This document shows, piece after piece, positions 29,075 to 38,797 of a DNA stretch of 64,000 nt. The number at the start of each line of letters is the position of its first letter. Position 1 is the stretch's first letter. Origin of the DNA: Dyella sp. M7H15-1 (lineage in GTDB: Bacteria > Pseudomonadota > Gammaproteobacteria > Xanthomonadales > Rhodanobacteraceae). The position numbers and the translations under genes are program-made. Under the pieces are notes generated by a model. It had not been told where the DNA came from. It saw only the letters and a program-made list of their open reading frames with translations, and made no database searches. Location of the stretch: the NCBI RefSeq assembly GCF_004114615.1, contig NZ_CP035300.1, positions 2,976,001-3,040,000 on the forward strand, written 5' to 3'.

Positions 29075-30487
29075 TCAGGCACGGCCGTAGACGTCGTCGA
29101 AGCGAACGATATCGTCTTCGCCCAAATAGCTGCCGGATTGCACCTCGATAAGTTCCAGCGGCACCTTGCCCGGGTTGCGCAGGCGGTGCATGCTGCCTAA
29201 AGGGATGTAGGTGCTCTGATTCTCGGCCATCAGGAACACCTTGTCGTCACAGGTGACTTCAGCCGTGCCTGACACTACGATCCAGTGTTCGGCGCGATGG
29301 TGGTGCTTCTGCAAGCTCAGGCTGGCACCTGGTTTCACCACGATGCGCTTCACCTGGAAACGCCCGCCTGCTTCGAGCGAGTCGTAGCTGCCCCACGGAC
29401 GATGCACCACACGGTGGAAGGAGTGCTCGGTGCGGCCCGAGGCCTTCAGTCGGTCGACTACCTTCTTCACATCCTGGGCGGCATTGCGATGCGCGACCAG
29501 GGTGGCGTCCGGTGTGCTGACCACGATCAGGTCGTCTACGCCAACCGTGGCGATCATGTGTCGATCGTGCGAGCGCAGCAGCGAGTTGCGGGTGTTGATC
29601 GCCAGGGTGTCTCCCTCGCGCTGGTTGCCGTGCTCGTCGTGCTTGCCAGACAACCATAGCGCCGACCATGAGCCGATATCGCTCCACGCGCAACTCACCG
29701 GAATCACCGCGGCGCGGGAGGTTTTTTCCATGACTGCATAGTCGATGGAATTGTCTGGCACCTTGGCGAAGGCTTCGGCATCCACTCTGACGAAATCCAG
29801 ATCGCCATGTCCGGTGGCATATGCCTTGCGCACTGCTTCGAGCATCTCCGGCGCATGTTGGCCTAACTCTTCCAGATAGCGTGTGGCCTTGAACAGGAAC
29901 ATGCCCGAATTCCAGTCATAGCCGCCGTGTTTGACATAGCTTTCGGCGGTGGCGAGATCCGGCTTTTCCACGAAACGTTCTACGCGGAATGCGTTACCGC
30001 CGACGGGCTCGGCGCGGCAGATATAACCAAAACCCGTCTCCGGGCGGTCGGGGCGAATACCGAATGTAGCGAGCCAGCCTTCGCGTGCGGCAGGCAGGGC
30101 CTGCTGCACGGCTGCATTGAAGCTGCGGGTGTCACCGATCAGATGGTCCGCCGGGAGTACGAGAAGCAAGGCTTCCGGATTGCGTTCCAACGCCTTCAAG
30201 GCACCCAATGCAATAGCTGGGGCCGTATTACGTGCAAGCGGTTCAAGCACGATGGTGGCGCCTTGTATACCCTCTTCGAGCAACTGGTCGGCCACGAGGA
30301 AGCGGTGATCTTCGCTAGCCACCACGATGGGTGCCGCGACTTCCGGCAGCTTCTGCGTACGGATAACAGCTTGTTGGAACAGCGTGCCATTCCCGCTCAG
30401 GGAGAGAAATTGCTTCGGGAGGTTCCGGCGCGAAACAGGCCACAGGCGGGTGCCGCTGCCGCCGCTGAGAATAAGAGGAATCAACAT
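29075..30487 (-). CDS. manC: Mannose-1-phosphate guanylyltransferase / mannose-6-phosphate isomerase
   Basis: A bifunctional cytoplasmic enzyme that makes GDP-mannose and interconverts mannose-6-P and fructose-6-P, often called XanB or CpsB. Of its 470 residues, about 1-290 form the nucleotidyltransferase (G-G-S-G-T-R-L-W-P-V near the start, F-V-E-K-P-D in the middle). About 350-465 form a cupin isomerase domain (Q-K-H-H-H-R-A-E-H-W with metal-binding histidines). It is the last gene of the minus-strand rfbBACD-manC run, starting 3 bases after the rfbD stop. It supplies precursors for O-antigen or exopolysaccharide. Confidence 0.93.
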   Translation of the reverse strand: MLIPLILSGGSGTRLWPVSRRNLPKQFLSLSGNGTLFQQAVIRTQKLPEVAAPIVVASEDHRFLVADQLLEEGIQGATIVLEPLARNTAPAIALGALKALERNPEALLLVLPADHLIGDTRSFNAAVQQALPAAREGWLATFGIRPDRPETGFGYICRAEPVGGNAFRVERFVEKPDLATAESYVKHGGYDWNSGMFLFKATRYLEELGQHAPEMLEAVRKAYATGHGDLDFVRVDAEAFAKVPDNSIDYAVMEKTSRAAVIPVSCAWSDIGSWSALWLSGKHDEHGNQREGDTLAINTRNSLLRSHDRHMIATVGVDDLIVVSTPDATLVAHRNAAQDVKKVVDRLKASGRTEHSFHRVVHRPWGSYDSLEAGGRFQVKRIVVKPGASLSLQKHHHRAEHWIVVSGTAEVTCDDKVFLMAENQSTYIPLGSMHRLRNPGKVPLELIEVQSGSYLGEDDIVRFDDVYGRA

Positions 30488-30490
30488 GTT

Positions 30491-31417
30491 TTATGGGACC
30501 CATGTATGAATGGTATGGTGCAAACCTTGCCGCCAATCCGGTAAAGAATAGCCGAATTGCCGCTGGAACCCCGTGTTGTCCAATACGGACCAGGCCGGCC
30601 GGCGGGCAGGAGTGGGAAATTCCGCAGTGGTGATAGGTGTCAGCCTGGGCGTGCGGGTCAGCACGCCAAGCGCTTTGGCTAGTTGCATGATCGCGTCGGC
30701 AAAGCCGTACCAGGTCGTGCTCCCCCCCGCGACCAGATGATAGGTTCCATTCATGTGATTTCGCTGCATGGGGGCGGCTTCCAGCCATTTATCAAGGGCG
30801 GCAAGGGTGGCCTGGACAATCAGTGCCGTATCGGTGGGGCTGCCGTGCTGGTCAGCCACGATTCGGATTTCCTCGCGTTCTGCCGCCAGGCGCAACATGG
30901 TGCGAAAGAAATTATGCCCATGCGGTGCATAGACCCAGGCCGTGCGTAGCAGCAGATGGTCAGCGCCGCTGTTGCGCAGCGCGCATTCCCCGACCAGCTT
31001 GCTGCGACCATAGGCCCCCAGCGGCGTGGTAGGAGCATCGATGGCATAAGGTGCTGTGGCGTTGCCGCCAAATACGTAGTCGGTGGAGTAGTGAATGATG
31101 AGTGCGCGGTTAACCGCAGCCCATTTGCCAAGCACGCCGACGGCATCGCCGTTGACACGGGTGGCAAGCGCTTCGTCGCTCTCCGCGCGATCCACTGCCG
31201 TATAGGCTGCGGTATTGACGATCACGTGGGGCTGCAGTCGGTCCAGCACGCCAGATAACGTTTCGGGCTGCGAAAGGTCCGCTAGCTCGGCTGGCCCGCC
31301 ATCGAAACGGTGGCCGTCGCGCGTTGTGGCGATGAGCTTACCGCGCGCTGCCAATCCGCCTTGTTCAAGAAAACTGCGGCCAAGCTGTCCATTCGCGCCA
31401 AGCAGCAGGACGTTCAT
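30491..31417 (-). CDS. rfbD: dTDP-4-dehydrorhamnose reductase
   Basis: The final step of dTDP-L-rhamnose synthesis, an NAD(P)H-dependent reductase of the SDR superfamily. The 308-residue protein starts with the nucleotide-binding motif G-A-N-G-Q-L-G and has S-T-D-Y-V-F-G-G and the catalytic Y-G-R-S-K. The start overlaps the rfbC stop as ATGA, and manC follows after 3 bases, so the gene is tightly embedded in the operon. Confidence 0.95.
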   Translation of the reverse strand: MNVLLLGANGQLGRSFLEQGGLAARGKLIATTRDGHRFDGGPAELADLSQPETLSGVLDRLQPHVIVNTAAYTAVDRAESDEALATRVNGDAVGVLGKWAAVNRALIIHYSTDYVFGGNATAPYAIDAPTTPLGAYGRSKLVGECALRNSGADHLLLRTAWVYAPHGHNFFRTMLRLAAEREEIRIVADQHGSPTDTALIVQATLAALDKWLEAAPMQRNHMNGTYHLVAGGSTTWYGFADAIMQLAKALGVLTRTPRLTPITTAEFPTPARRPAWSVLDNTGFQRQFGYSLPDWRQGLHHTIHTWVP

Positions 31418-31971
31418 GCTTCGAACAGTGGCAGGCGATTAGCTGCCACGTCAGCTAGGAGCGGCGCTTTTGCGTCTTTGGCGGAAATCAGTGGTTCACT
31501 CATGGGCCAGTCGATGCCAATGGCCGCATCGTTCCAGCAGATGGATGCATCAGCAGTCGAGTCATAGAGCGTGGTGCATTGATAGATGAAGGTCGCGTGC
31601 CCGGAAAGTACGCAGAAGCCGTGCGCAAAGCCGTCCGGAATCCACATGTGCCGATGGTTATTGGCGGTCAACATCGCACTGGTCCATTGACCAAAGGTGG
31701 GAGAGCCGCGGCGGATGTCCACAGCGACGTCGTATACCTCGCCTTCAAGCACACTGACGAGCTTGCCTTGCGGATGGGGCCATTGATAGTGCAAGCCGCG
31801 CAGCACACCCCTGGATGAACGCGAGACATTGGTCTGCACAAAACCGGCATGGATGCCAAGCGCGGCGTACTTCGCCTGATGATAACTTTCGTAGAAAAAT
31901 CCACGCGAATCCTCGAACACTTGTGGCTCAACCACCAGTACGCCAGGCAGGGAAGTTTGTACAGCTTTCAT
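31414..31971 (-). CDS. rfbC: dTDP-4-dehydrorhamnose 3,5-epimerase
   Basis: A cupin-fold epimerase acting third in dTDP-L-rhamnose synthesis. The 185-residue protein begins M-K-A-V-Q-T-S-L-P-G-V, the usual family start, so ATG 31971 is preferred over an open extension upstream that runs into rfbA. Conserved features are F-x-D-x-R-G-F-F near residue 20, R-G-L-H-Y-Q (catalytic His) and G-F-A-H-G-F. It lies 11 bases after rfbA and overlaps rfbD by 4 bases. Confidence 0.94.
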   Translation of the reverse strand: MKAVQTSLPGVLVVEPQVFEDSRGFFYESYHQAKYAALGIHAGFVQTNVSRSSRGVLRGLHYQWPHPQGKLVSVLEGEVYDVAVDIRRGSPTFGQWTSAMLTANNHRHMWIPDGFAHGFCVLSGHATFIYQCTTLYDSTADASICWNDAAIGIDWPMSEPLISAKDAKAPLLADVAANRLPLFEA

Positions 31972-31982
31972 CGGGCGGAACC

Positions 31983-32855
31983 TTACTTCATCAGTTGAAC
32001 GAGATACTGGCCATAGCCGGTTTTGATCAATGGCGTGGCCAGACGCATGACTTGCTCGGCATCGATCCAACCGTTGAGATAGGCGATTTCCTCGGGACAA
32101 CAGACTTTGAGTCCCTGCCGGTTTTCGATCGTCTGAATATAGTTGCCTGCTTCCATCATCGATTCATGCGTACCTGTATCCAGCCATGCGTAGCCGCGGC
32201 CGAGCTGTTCCAGGTGCAAGGAGCCGTCTTCCAGGTAGCAGCAGTTAAGGTCGGTGATTTCCAGCTCGCCGCGTGCGGACGGCTTGAGGTCGGCGGCGTA
32301 GTGGCAGACACGCTGATCGTAAAAATACAGACCGGTAACGGCGTACTGTGATTTGGGTTGCACCGGCTTTTCTTCAATACCGATGACGCGTCCTTGGGGA
32401 TCGAATTCGGCGACCCCATATCGTTGCGGATCTTTGACCCAATAGCCGAAGATGGTCGCGCCGTGCTCACGTGCCGTTGCGCGCTTCAGGCGTTCTGTCA
32501 GGCCCACGCCGTAGAAAATATTGTCGCCAAGCACCAGGCAACTCGGTGCGTTTCCAATGAAATCCTTGCCAATGACGAAGGCCTGGGCAAGACCATCGGG
32601 CGATGGCTGCGCTGCGTAACGGATATCAATGCCCCACTGCGAGCCGTCCCCGAGCAGGCGTTGGAATAACGCCTGCTCGTGTGGCGTGTTGATCATCAGG
32701 ATCTCACGCATGCCCGCGAGCATCAGCACCGACAACGGGTAGTAAATCATCGGCTTGTCGTAGACCGGCAGGAGCTGCTTGCTGATGGCCTGCGTGATCG
32801 GATAAAGCCGCGTGCCGGAACCGCCGGCCAGGATGATTCCTTTGCGTGAGTTCAT
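31983..32855 (-). CDS. rfbA: Glucose-1-phosphate thymidylyltransferase
   Basis: Forms dTDP-glucose from dTTP and glucose-1-phosphate, the first rhamnose-pathway step. At 290 residues it has the usual length. It has the nucleotide-binding loop [11 protein letters not shown] near residue 12, and the family segments L-G-D-N-I-F-Y-G and G-I-E-E-K-P. The start overlaps the rfbB stop (ATGA). Confidence 0.96.
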   Translation of the reverse strand: MNSRKGIILAGGSGTRLYPITQAISKQLLPVYDKPMIYYPLSVLMLAGMREILMINTPHEQALFQRLLGDGSQWGIDIRYAAQPSPDGLAQAFVIGKDFIGNAPSCLVLGDNIFYGVGLTERLKRATAREHGATIFGYWVKDPQRYGVAEFDPQGRVIGIEEKPVQPKSQYAVTGLYFYDQRVCHYAADLKPSARGELEITDLNCCYLEDGSLHLEQLGRGYAWLDTGTHESMMEAGNYIQTIENRQGLKVCCPEEIAYLNGWIDAEQVMRLATPLIKTGYGQYLVQLMK

Positions 32856-33901
32856 ACGCCCAGTCGCTCCATACGATAGCTGCCATCGAGTACGCGCTGT
32901 ACCCAGGGTTGATGAGACAGGTACCAGTCCACGGTTTGCGCTATGCCTGTTTCGAATGTTTGGGATGGTTGCCAGCCGAGTTCCCGCTGAAGCTTGCCGG
33001 CGTCAATAGCGTAGCGGCGATCATGGCCGGGGCGATCCTTGACATGGGTGATGAGTGATTCGTGCTCGCGATCGTCAGCCAGTGGCCGCAGATCGTCGAG
33101 CAATTTACAAATAGTTCTCACCACCACGATATTCGTGCGTTCGGCATTGCCGCCGACGTTGTATGTCTCGCCGATCCGGCCAGCTTCGAGTACGCGATGG
33201 ATGGCTGCGCAATGGTCACCCACGAATAGCCAGTCGCGGATATTCATGCCATCTCCATAAACCGGTAGCGGCTTTCCAGCCAAGGCTTTCTGGATCACCA
33301 GCGGGATCAGCTTCTCGGGAAACTGGTAGGGCCCATAGTTATTCGAGCAATGGGTGGTGAGTGTGGGCAGGCCGTAAGTGTGATGAAAGGCTCGCACCAG
33401 GTGGTCAGAAGCGGCCTTGGATGCTGAGTAAGGAGAGTTAGGAGCGTAGGGGGTCATCTCGGTGAACATCCCTTCCGCGCCCAGCGATCCATATACCTCA
33501 TCGGTGGATACATGCACAAAGCGAAAATCGTCGCGTGCCTTTCCTTCCAGCTCACGCCAATAGTCTCTGGCGGATTCGAGCAGCACCAGGGTACTCACAA
33601 CATTTGTTTGAACGAATACGGAAGGGCCGTCGATGGACCGATCGACGTGCGATTCGGCGGCGAAATTCACGATGGCGTCGGGTCGGTGCTCGCGCAGCAG
33701 CGTGTCGACCAGATCTCGATGGCTTATGTCGCCGTGCACGAAGATATGCCGGACGTTGTTGCTAAGCGATGCGAGCGTATCGCGGTTGCCGGCATAGGTG
33801 AGCTTGTCAAGGTTCACGATACGGGCACCATCGGCGACCATCCGAAGCACGAAATTGGCCCCGATAAAGCCGGCTCCACCAGTGACAAGCAGTGTTCTCA
33901 T
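32852..33901 (-). CDS. rfbB: dTDP-glucose 4,6-dehydratase
   Basis: The second rhamnose-pathway enzyme, an extended SDR using bound NAD. The 349-residue protein begins [14 protein letters not shown]. It contains S-T-D-E-V-Y-G with the catalytic T-D-E, and Y-S-A-S-K with catalytic Tyr and Lys. ATG 33901 is chosen because the Rossmann fold starts at once; the longer open frame upstream adds 58 unrelated residues. It is the first gene of the operon, divergent from the acyltransferase with 273 bases between, which must hold both promoters. Confidence 0.96.
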   Translation of the reverse strand: MRTLLVTGGAGFIGANFVLRMVADGARIVNLDKLTYAGNRDTLASLSNNVRHIFVHGDISHRDLVDTLLREHRPDAIVNFAAESHVDRSIDGPSVFVQTNVVSTLVLLESARDYWRELEGKARDDFRFVHVSTDEVYGSLGAEGMFTEMTPYAPNSPYSASKAASDHLVRAFHHTYGLPTLTTHCSNNYGPYQFPEKLIPLVIQKALAGKPLPVYGDGMNIRDWLFVGDHCAAIHRVLEAGRIGETYNVGGNAERTNIVVVRTICKLLDDLRPLADDREHESLITHVKDRPGHDRRYAIDAGKLQRELGWQPSQTFETGIAQTVDWYLSHQPWVQRVLDGSYRMERLGV

Positions 33902-34174
33902 GTAAAAAACTCCGGGACGATGGGGCATACTTGGGGGCAAAACAGGCAACTCGGTCGGCTTGCGCGCCGTAATGTTTGTCCGTACGCGAAATATACCGTT
34001 ACTTCCGGTGCAAGGTGTCGCACGGTTTGCAGTCCCTTGATAGGACGGCGAATGCCATTGAGTGAGGGGCGACAAACGATGTCAAGAACGGGCCATATGG
34101 GGAGTGGTCCAGCAACAGAATGTGCAAGTAGGAAGTGCGACAGGTCTCAAAGCAACGCCATTGGTCACATACAC

Positions 34175-35281
34175 ATGAAAACCCTCGCCGAAACGCTAGA
34201 GCGCGATAGCAACAATTTCGATCTGATACGACTGGGAGCGGCGCTTGCGGTGATGTTCGGCCACTCTTTCGGTGTCCACGGAGGCAACGTTGACATGGAG
34301 TGGATGCTTCAATTCACTCATCGCGAATCGTTTGGCAGTCTTGCCGTGTACGGATTCTTTCTGATCAGTGGGCTACTCGTTTCAGCCAGTTACGTCAATC
34401 ACGCCTCTCCGTTACGGTTCGTCAGTCTGCGCGTGATGCGCATATGGCCCGGTGCGATCGCGTGTGCGTTGTTTATTGGGCTTGTCGTGGGGCCACTGTT
34501 TACCCGTCTTCCGCTAACCGGTTATTTCGCCGATCCCATGGTGTTCCGCTGGCTGGTTCATAACGCCTCTCTGGTAGGTGGTGTAGGTGGCTGGCTTCCG
34601 GGTGTGTTCGAACACAATCATTTGGCGATGCTGGTAAACCCGACGTTCTGGACCTTGCCCATCGAATTGGAGTGCTACGGGATCGTTTTAATCGTAGGGC
34701 TTCTCGGCTTCATCGGCTCTAGATGGAGGACGCTGCTTGCAGTCGGCGTGGTTGGCGTACTTTTCACGTACTTCGCGAAACATCCTCCAACGCACATCAC
34801 ACTGGGACAGTTTTTCATCATTCCAATCGCCTATTCCTTCTATCCGGTGCCCTTTTTCCTGTTGGGCATGTTGCTCTATCCGTTCCGGAGATACATACCT
34901 TTGCACTGGCTGCCGGCCGTGTTGTTGTTTGCCGCGTATATCATGTTGCGCGATACCGTTGCAGGGACAATCATTTTATATCCTGGTTTTGCTTATGGCT
35001 TGCTTTGGATGGCGTCATTGCCAAACTTGCGGAGATTCAAGCCGAGGCATGACTATTCCTACGGCATCTATCTGTACGGTTTTGTCGTTCAACAAGCGAT
35101 AACCGTGCTTCTTCCAAGTCTGAGCAATTACTGCAGCGTGGCAATTGCCATACCGATCACCGTAGTGCTGGCGGCGGTGTCGTGGCATGTCGTTGAGTGC
35201 CCATGTCTAGCGTTGGTTCGACGCAATGCGAGCTCGTTTGCCGGGGTCTCGCCGATCGCTGCCGCGGATGCGAGAGCCTGA
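34175..35281 (+). CDS. Acyltransferase 3 (OafA/YrhL-like) membrane protein
   Basis: A 368-residue inner-membrane protein with about ten hydrophobic helices. The N-terminal segment N-F-D-L-I-R-L-G-A-A, followed by M-F-G-H-S-F-G, carries the family's catalytic-type histidine. Acyltransferase-3 proteins acetylate or otherwise acylate surface sugars. Its position opposite the rhamnose/mannose operon suggests modification of O-antigen or exopolysaccharide. ATG 34175 fits the normal family N-terminus; the open frame runs upstream without coding character. Confidence 0.88.
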   Translation: MKTLAETLERDSNNFDLIRLGAALAVMFGHSFGVHGGNVDMEWMLQFTHRESFGSLAVYGFFLISGLLVSASYVNHASPLRFVSLRVMRIWPGAIACALFIGLVVGPLFTRLPLTGYFADPMVFRWLVHNASLVGGVGGWLPGVFEHNHLAMLVNPTFWTLPIELECYGIVLIVGLLGFIGSRWRTLLAVGVVGVLFTYFAKHPPTHITLGQFFIIPIAYSFYPVPFFLLGMLLYPFRRYIPLHWLPAVLLFAAYIMLRDTVAGTIILYPGFAYGLLWMASLPNLRRFKPRHDYSYGIYLYGFVVQQAITVLLPSLSNYCSVAIAIPITVVLAAVSWHVVECPCLALVRRNASSFAGVSPIAAADARA

Positions 35282-35364
35282 TCCTTGTAGCCTGATTGTG
35301 GCACGACTGGGCTCCTGAGCTAGACCCCAAAGCAGAGCGTTACCTTGCAGTGGCAGTCGAACGC

Positions 35365-35485
35365 GCAGTGGTAACCCCCGCAGTGGTAACCCCCCGTGCG
35401 AGCACTAATTCGATGTAGGCAACGACTGATTTCGTGTCATCCGTGGGTTAGCGCACGGATGGTCTTGCTACGGTAACCCCCCGTG
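35365..35485 (+). promoter_or_regulatory. Repeated GGTAACCCCC motifs upstream of the TpsA gene
   Basis: GCAGTGGTAACCCCC occurs twice in exact tandem (35365-35379 and 35380-35394). GGTAACCCCCCGTG occurs at 35385-35398 and again at 35472-35485, the latter about 40 bases before the start codon. Repetition at this place suggests regulator binding sites, but the factor is unknown. Confidence 0.4.
35438..35461 (+). other. Hairpin between the repeated motifs upstream of the TpsA gene
   Basis: CATCCGTG (35438-35445) pairs perfectly with CACGGATG (35454-35461) around an 8-base loop. No T-run follows, so it is more likely a leader structure or operator than a terminator. Confidence 0.4.
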
Positions 35486-35527
35486 TGTACCCGTGCTCGC
35501 TTTGGTTTTTTCATCAAGGACAGGATG

Positions 35528-38500
35528 ATGATCTCGCGTCGTGTTTCTTCGGGTTCTTCTCGCACATTGCCGCGTCATGCCTTGACCACGGCGGTGCTCG
35601 CCGCACTGCTCGGCACCCCGGTTCTGGTTGCCGCGCAAGTCACGCCCGATCCGAATGCCGGCGTACACCGCCCCGGTGTCGATGCGGCGGCCCATGGCAC
35701 GCCGGTGGTCAACATCGTGGCGCCGTCGGCCGCTGGCGTGTCGCACAACCAATACCAGCAATTCAATGTCGATCAGCCGGGGCTGATTCTCAACAACGCC
35801 GCCAACGTGTCGCCGACGCAGTTCGGTGGATACATCACCGGCAATCCAAACTATCCGCCGGGCCGATCGGCCAAGGTGATCGTCAACGAAGTCACCTCGA
35901 CCCACCCGACCTATCTGCGCGGCTATACGGAAGTGGCCGGTAACGCCGCCGATGTGATCATTGCCAATCCCAACGGCATCCGTGTGTCGGGAGCGGGCTT
36001 CATCAACACGCCACGCGCCACGCTGACCACCGGTGTGCCGGTGTTCGGTGGCGATGGTTCCTTGAGTGCCTTTCACACGACGCGCGGCGCCATCAGCATC
36101 GATGGCGATGGCTTGAATGCCTCCAACATCGACCGCCTCGATCTGATCGCACGCAACCTGGCCGTGAATGGCAAGGTGTGGGCCAATCACCTCAACGTGG
36201 CCACGGGCGCGAATCAGGTGGGCTATGCGGATCTGTCCACCCAGGCGATCGGGGGCGATGGCGTCGCCCCGGTGGTGGGCGTGGATGTGGCCGCGCTGGG
36301 CGGCATGTATGCCAACCAGATCATGCTGGTCGCCACCGACGCGGGCATCGGCGTGCGTAACGCGGGTCAATTGGCCACGCAGAGCGGCGATTTCATCATC
36401 GACAGCGCCGGTCAATTGCAACTGACCGGCACGACCTCGTCGGCGGGCAACCTCACGATCCACAGCCGCTCACTGGCCAACAGCGGCACGCTGCAGTCCG
36501 GCGGTGGGTTGTCCGTGCAAACAGCCGGCGACACGACTAACGCTGGCACGCTCTACAGCGGCGGCAACGTGGGCGTGGTCGCCGGCGCGCTGACCAACCA
36601 CGGTTCGCTGCAATCGGCGGGCAGCATAGCGCTGCAAAGTGCCGGCGATGTCACCAACACCGGCACGCTCTACAGCGCCGGCGATATCCACCTTACTGCC
36701 GCCGGCACGCTCAGCAACAGCAACCTTATCGCGGCGGCCAATAACGCGACCTTGCGTGCGCAGCAAGGGGTTTCCTCCGGCACACTCGGTGCCGGTGTGG
36801 CTGGCGACGGCAGCCTGCAAGGCAGCGGTGCGCTCGACGTCGCCACCACGAACCTGCTTGCTGCTAATGGCCGCAACCTCGCCGCTGGCGGCATGACCCT
36901 GCAAGGCAGCGCGCTCGACCTGTCCCATGCGCAGACGCAGGTCGGCAGCACGATCGTCTTGATCAGCACCGCGGGCGATATCGATCATCACAACGCCACG
37001 CTTGCCACCCATGGTGCGCTGACGGTGCGCAGCGCCGGCACGCTGGACAACACCCGCGGCACGATCCAAGCCGGTTCGCTCGATGCGCAAGCCGCCGTCT
37101 GGCGCAATGCTTACGGTTCCGTGCAAACCCGCGGCGCCATGACCGCCCAGATCCAAGGTTTGCTGGACAACACGCACGGCACCTGGATCAGCGCGGCCAA
37201 CGCTGCGCTGCGCGCTGGCAGCTTCAGCAATAACGATGGCCTGCTGTACGCGGCTAACGATCTGTCGCTCCACAGCAGCGGCTTGCTGCAATCCACCGGC
37301 ACCCTCTACAGCGGCCAAGCGCTGGACCTGTACGCCGGTCAACTTGACCAACGCGGCACGCTGCGCAGTGACGGCGCACAAACCGTGCAGGTAGCGGGCG
37401 ATGCCACCCTGGCCGGTACGACCTATGCCGGTGCGGCGTCGCAATGGCAAGTCGGCGGCACGCTCACCCACACCGGCACCCTGGCCGCACTCAACGATCT
37501 CACCCTCACCGCCGGCACCTTGGCGAGCCGCGGCACGGTGGCGGCGGGCCTTCAGTCCGATGGCAACCTCAGCGGCAACGCGTCACTGACCCTGCGCACC
37601 CAAGGCGCACTCGCCGCCACCGGCACACTCGCCGCCTCCGGGGCGCTCAGCGTGAGCGGCAGTGCCCTCGATCTGCATGGCGCCACCACGCGCGCCGGCG
37701 GCGATATCGCACTCACCGCATGGCTGGGTGATATCAACCATGCCGGCGGCGACCTCGCCACCCCGGGTCGTCTAAGCATCCAGGCCGCACACGCCTTGAA
37801 CAACGCACAAGGTCGCCTCCAAGCCGGTCAGTGGAACTTGCAAGCCGGCAGCCTGACCAACCAAGGCGGCCAACTGCTGCAAACCGGCGACAGCGACACC
37901 ACACTTGCCGTGACCGGCTTGTTGGACAACGCCAACGGCACCTTTGCCAGCAATGCGAACAACCTCACCATCAGCGCGGGCGTGATCAACAACACAAACG
38001 CCGCCATTCAGCACGCCGGCGCCGGCACGCTGGCGATCACCACCGATACGTTGACCAATACACAGGGTCACATCGTCGGCAACGGCAACCTGGTTCTCGA
38101 CAGCGCCACCACCGTCAACGACGGTGGCACGCTGAGCGTCGCCGGCAACGCCACCCTCACCGGCACCGACTTCAGCAATGCGGGCGGCACCGTGGTGGCC
38201 AACGTGCTGCAAGCCAACCTCGGCGGCACGCTCAGCAACCAGGCCGGCCTGCTGCAAGCCAAGCTCGCGCACCTCGCCGCCGATGCGCTGACCAATGGCA
38301 ACGGCCAGATCAAGGCGTTGGATGGCGATCTGGCCATCACCGTCGCCACCACGCTCAGCAACGATACCGATGGCTTCCTTGGCAGCAACCAGGGGGTGAA
38401 CCTCCACACCGGCAGCCTGAACAACGCCGGCCAGCTCTACGCCGGCACCGACCTCACGCTCACCGCGCAAGCGGACGCCCTCAATCGCGGTGCGCTGCAA

Positions 38501-38797
38501 GCCCTGGGGTCCGTCAACGCGACTATCGCCGGCACCCTCGGCAACGACCACGGCCGCCTCGAAGCCGGCGGTGGGGACGGCACGGCATCGTTGACCCTCC
38601 ACGCCGCATCGATCAGCAATCACGCTGTTCGCCAACCACGACGTGGTCTTCAACCTGGGCGGCACACTGACCAACACCCGCGGCGCCACCTTGCAAGCGG
38701 TCAACGCGCTCACCGTCAACGCGGCCAGTCTGGACAACCAGGCCGGCGCCGACATCAACAGCCGCACCACCACCCTCCATGCCGCCACGCAAACTAA
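35528..38797 (+). CDS. TpsA/CdiA-like haemagglutinin exoprotein, N-terminal part (frameshifted)
   Basis: The 5' part of a two-partner-secretion exoprotein. ATG 35528 follows AAGGA at 35516-35520; ATG 35525 is one codon earlier. A signal peptide covers residues about 1-36. The TPS secretion domain follows (about 40-300), with the I-A-N-P-N-G-I motif at 35963-35980 that TpsB transporters recognise. After it come many filamentous-haemagglutinin repeats of the type L-x-N-x-G-T-L-x-x-G-x-x-x. The frame is right to about 38620 (I-S-N) and then runs into nonsense. In the +1 frame the protein continues at once as T-L-F-A-N-H-D-V-V-F-N from 38622. One extra base (C 38621) or two missing bases would explain it. 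With the next entry this is one gene of about 8.5 kb. Confidence 0.8.
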   Translation: MISRRVSSGSSRTLPRHALTTAVLAALLGTPVLVAAQVTPDPNAGVHRPGVDAAAHGTPVVNIVAPSAAGVSHNQYQQFNVDQPGLILNNAANVSPTQFGGYITGNPNYPPGRSAKVIVNEVTSTHPTYLRGYTEVAGNAADVIIANPNGIRVSGAGFINTPRATLTTGVPVFGGDGSLSAFHTTRGAISIDGDGLNASNIDRLDLIARNLAVNGKVWANHLNVATGANQVGYADLSTQAIGGDGVAPVVGVDVAALGGMYANQIMLVATDAGIGVRNAGQLATQSGDFIIDSAGQLQLTGTTSSAGNLTIHSRSLANSGTLQSGGGLSVQTAGDTTNAGTLYSGGNVGVVAGALTNHGSLQSAGSIALQSAGDVTNTGTLYSAGDIHLTAAGTLSNSNLIAAANNATLRAQQGVSSGTLGAGVAGDGSLQGSGALDVATTNLLAANGRNLAAGGMTLQGSALDLSHAQTQVGSTIVLISTAGDIDHHNATLATHGALTVRSAGTLDNTRGTIQAGSLDAQAAVWRNAYGSVQTRGAMTAQIQGLLDNTHGTWISAANAALRAGSFSNNDGLLYAANDLSLHSSGLLQSTGTLYSGQALDLYAGQLDQRGTLRSDGAQTVQVAGDATLAGTTYAGAASQWQVGGTLTHTGTLAALNDLTLTAGTLASRGTVAAGLQSDGNLSGNASLTLRTQGALAATGTLAASGALSVSGSALDLHGATTRAGGDIALTAWLGDINHAGGDLATPGRLSIQAAHALNNAQGRLQAGQWNLQAGSLTNQGGQLLQTGDSDTTLAVTGLLDNANGTFASNANNLTISAGVINNTNAAIQHAGAGTLAITTDTLTNTQGHIVGNGNLVLDSATTVNDGGTLSVAGNATLTGTDFSNAGGTVVANVLQANLGGTLSNQAGLLQAKLAHLAADALTNGNGQIKALDGDLAITVATTLSNDTDGFLGSNQGVNLHTGSLNNAGQLYAGTDLTLTAQADALNRGALQALGSVNATIAGTLGNDHGRLEAGGGDGTASLTLHAASISNHAVRQPRRGLQPGRHTDQHPRRHLASGQRAHRQRGQSGQPGRRRHQQPHHHPPCRHAN

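Noticed and set aside
35365-35485. GGTAACCCCC repeats as a CRISPR array
   Set aside because: Only three copies, no regular spacers and no cas genes; better read as binding sites or simple repeats.
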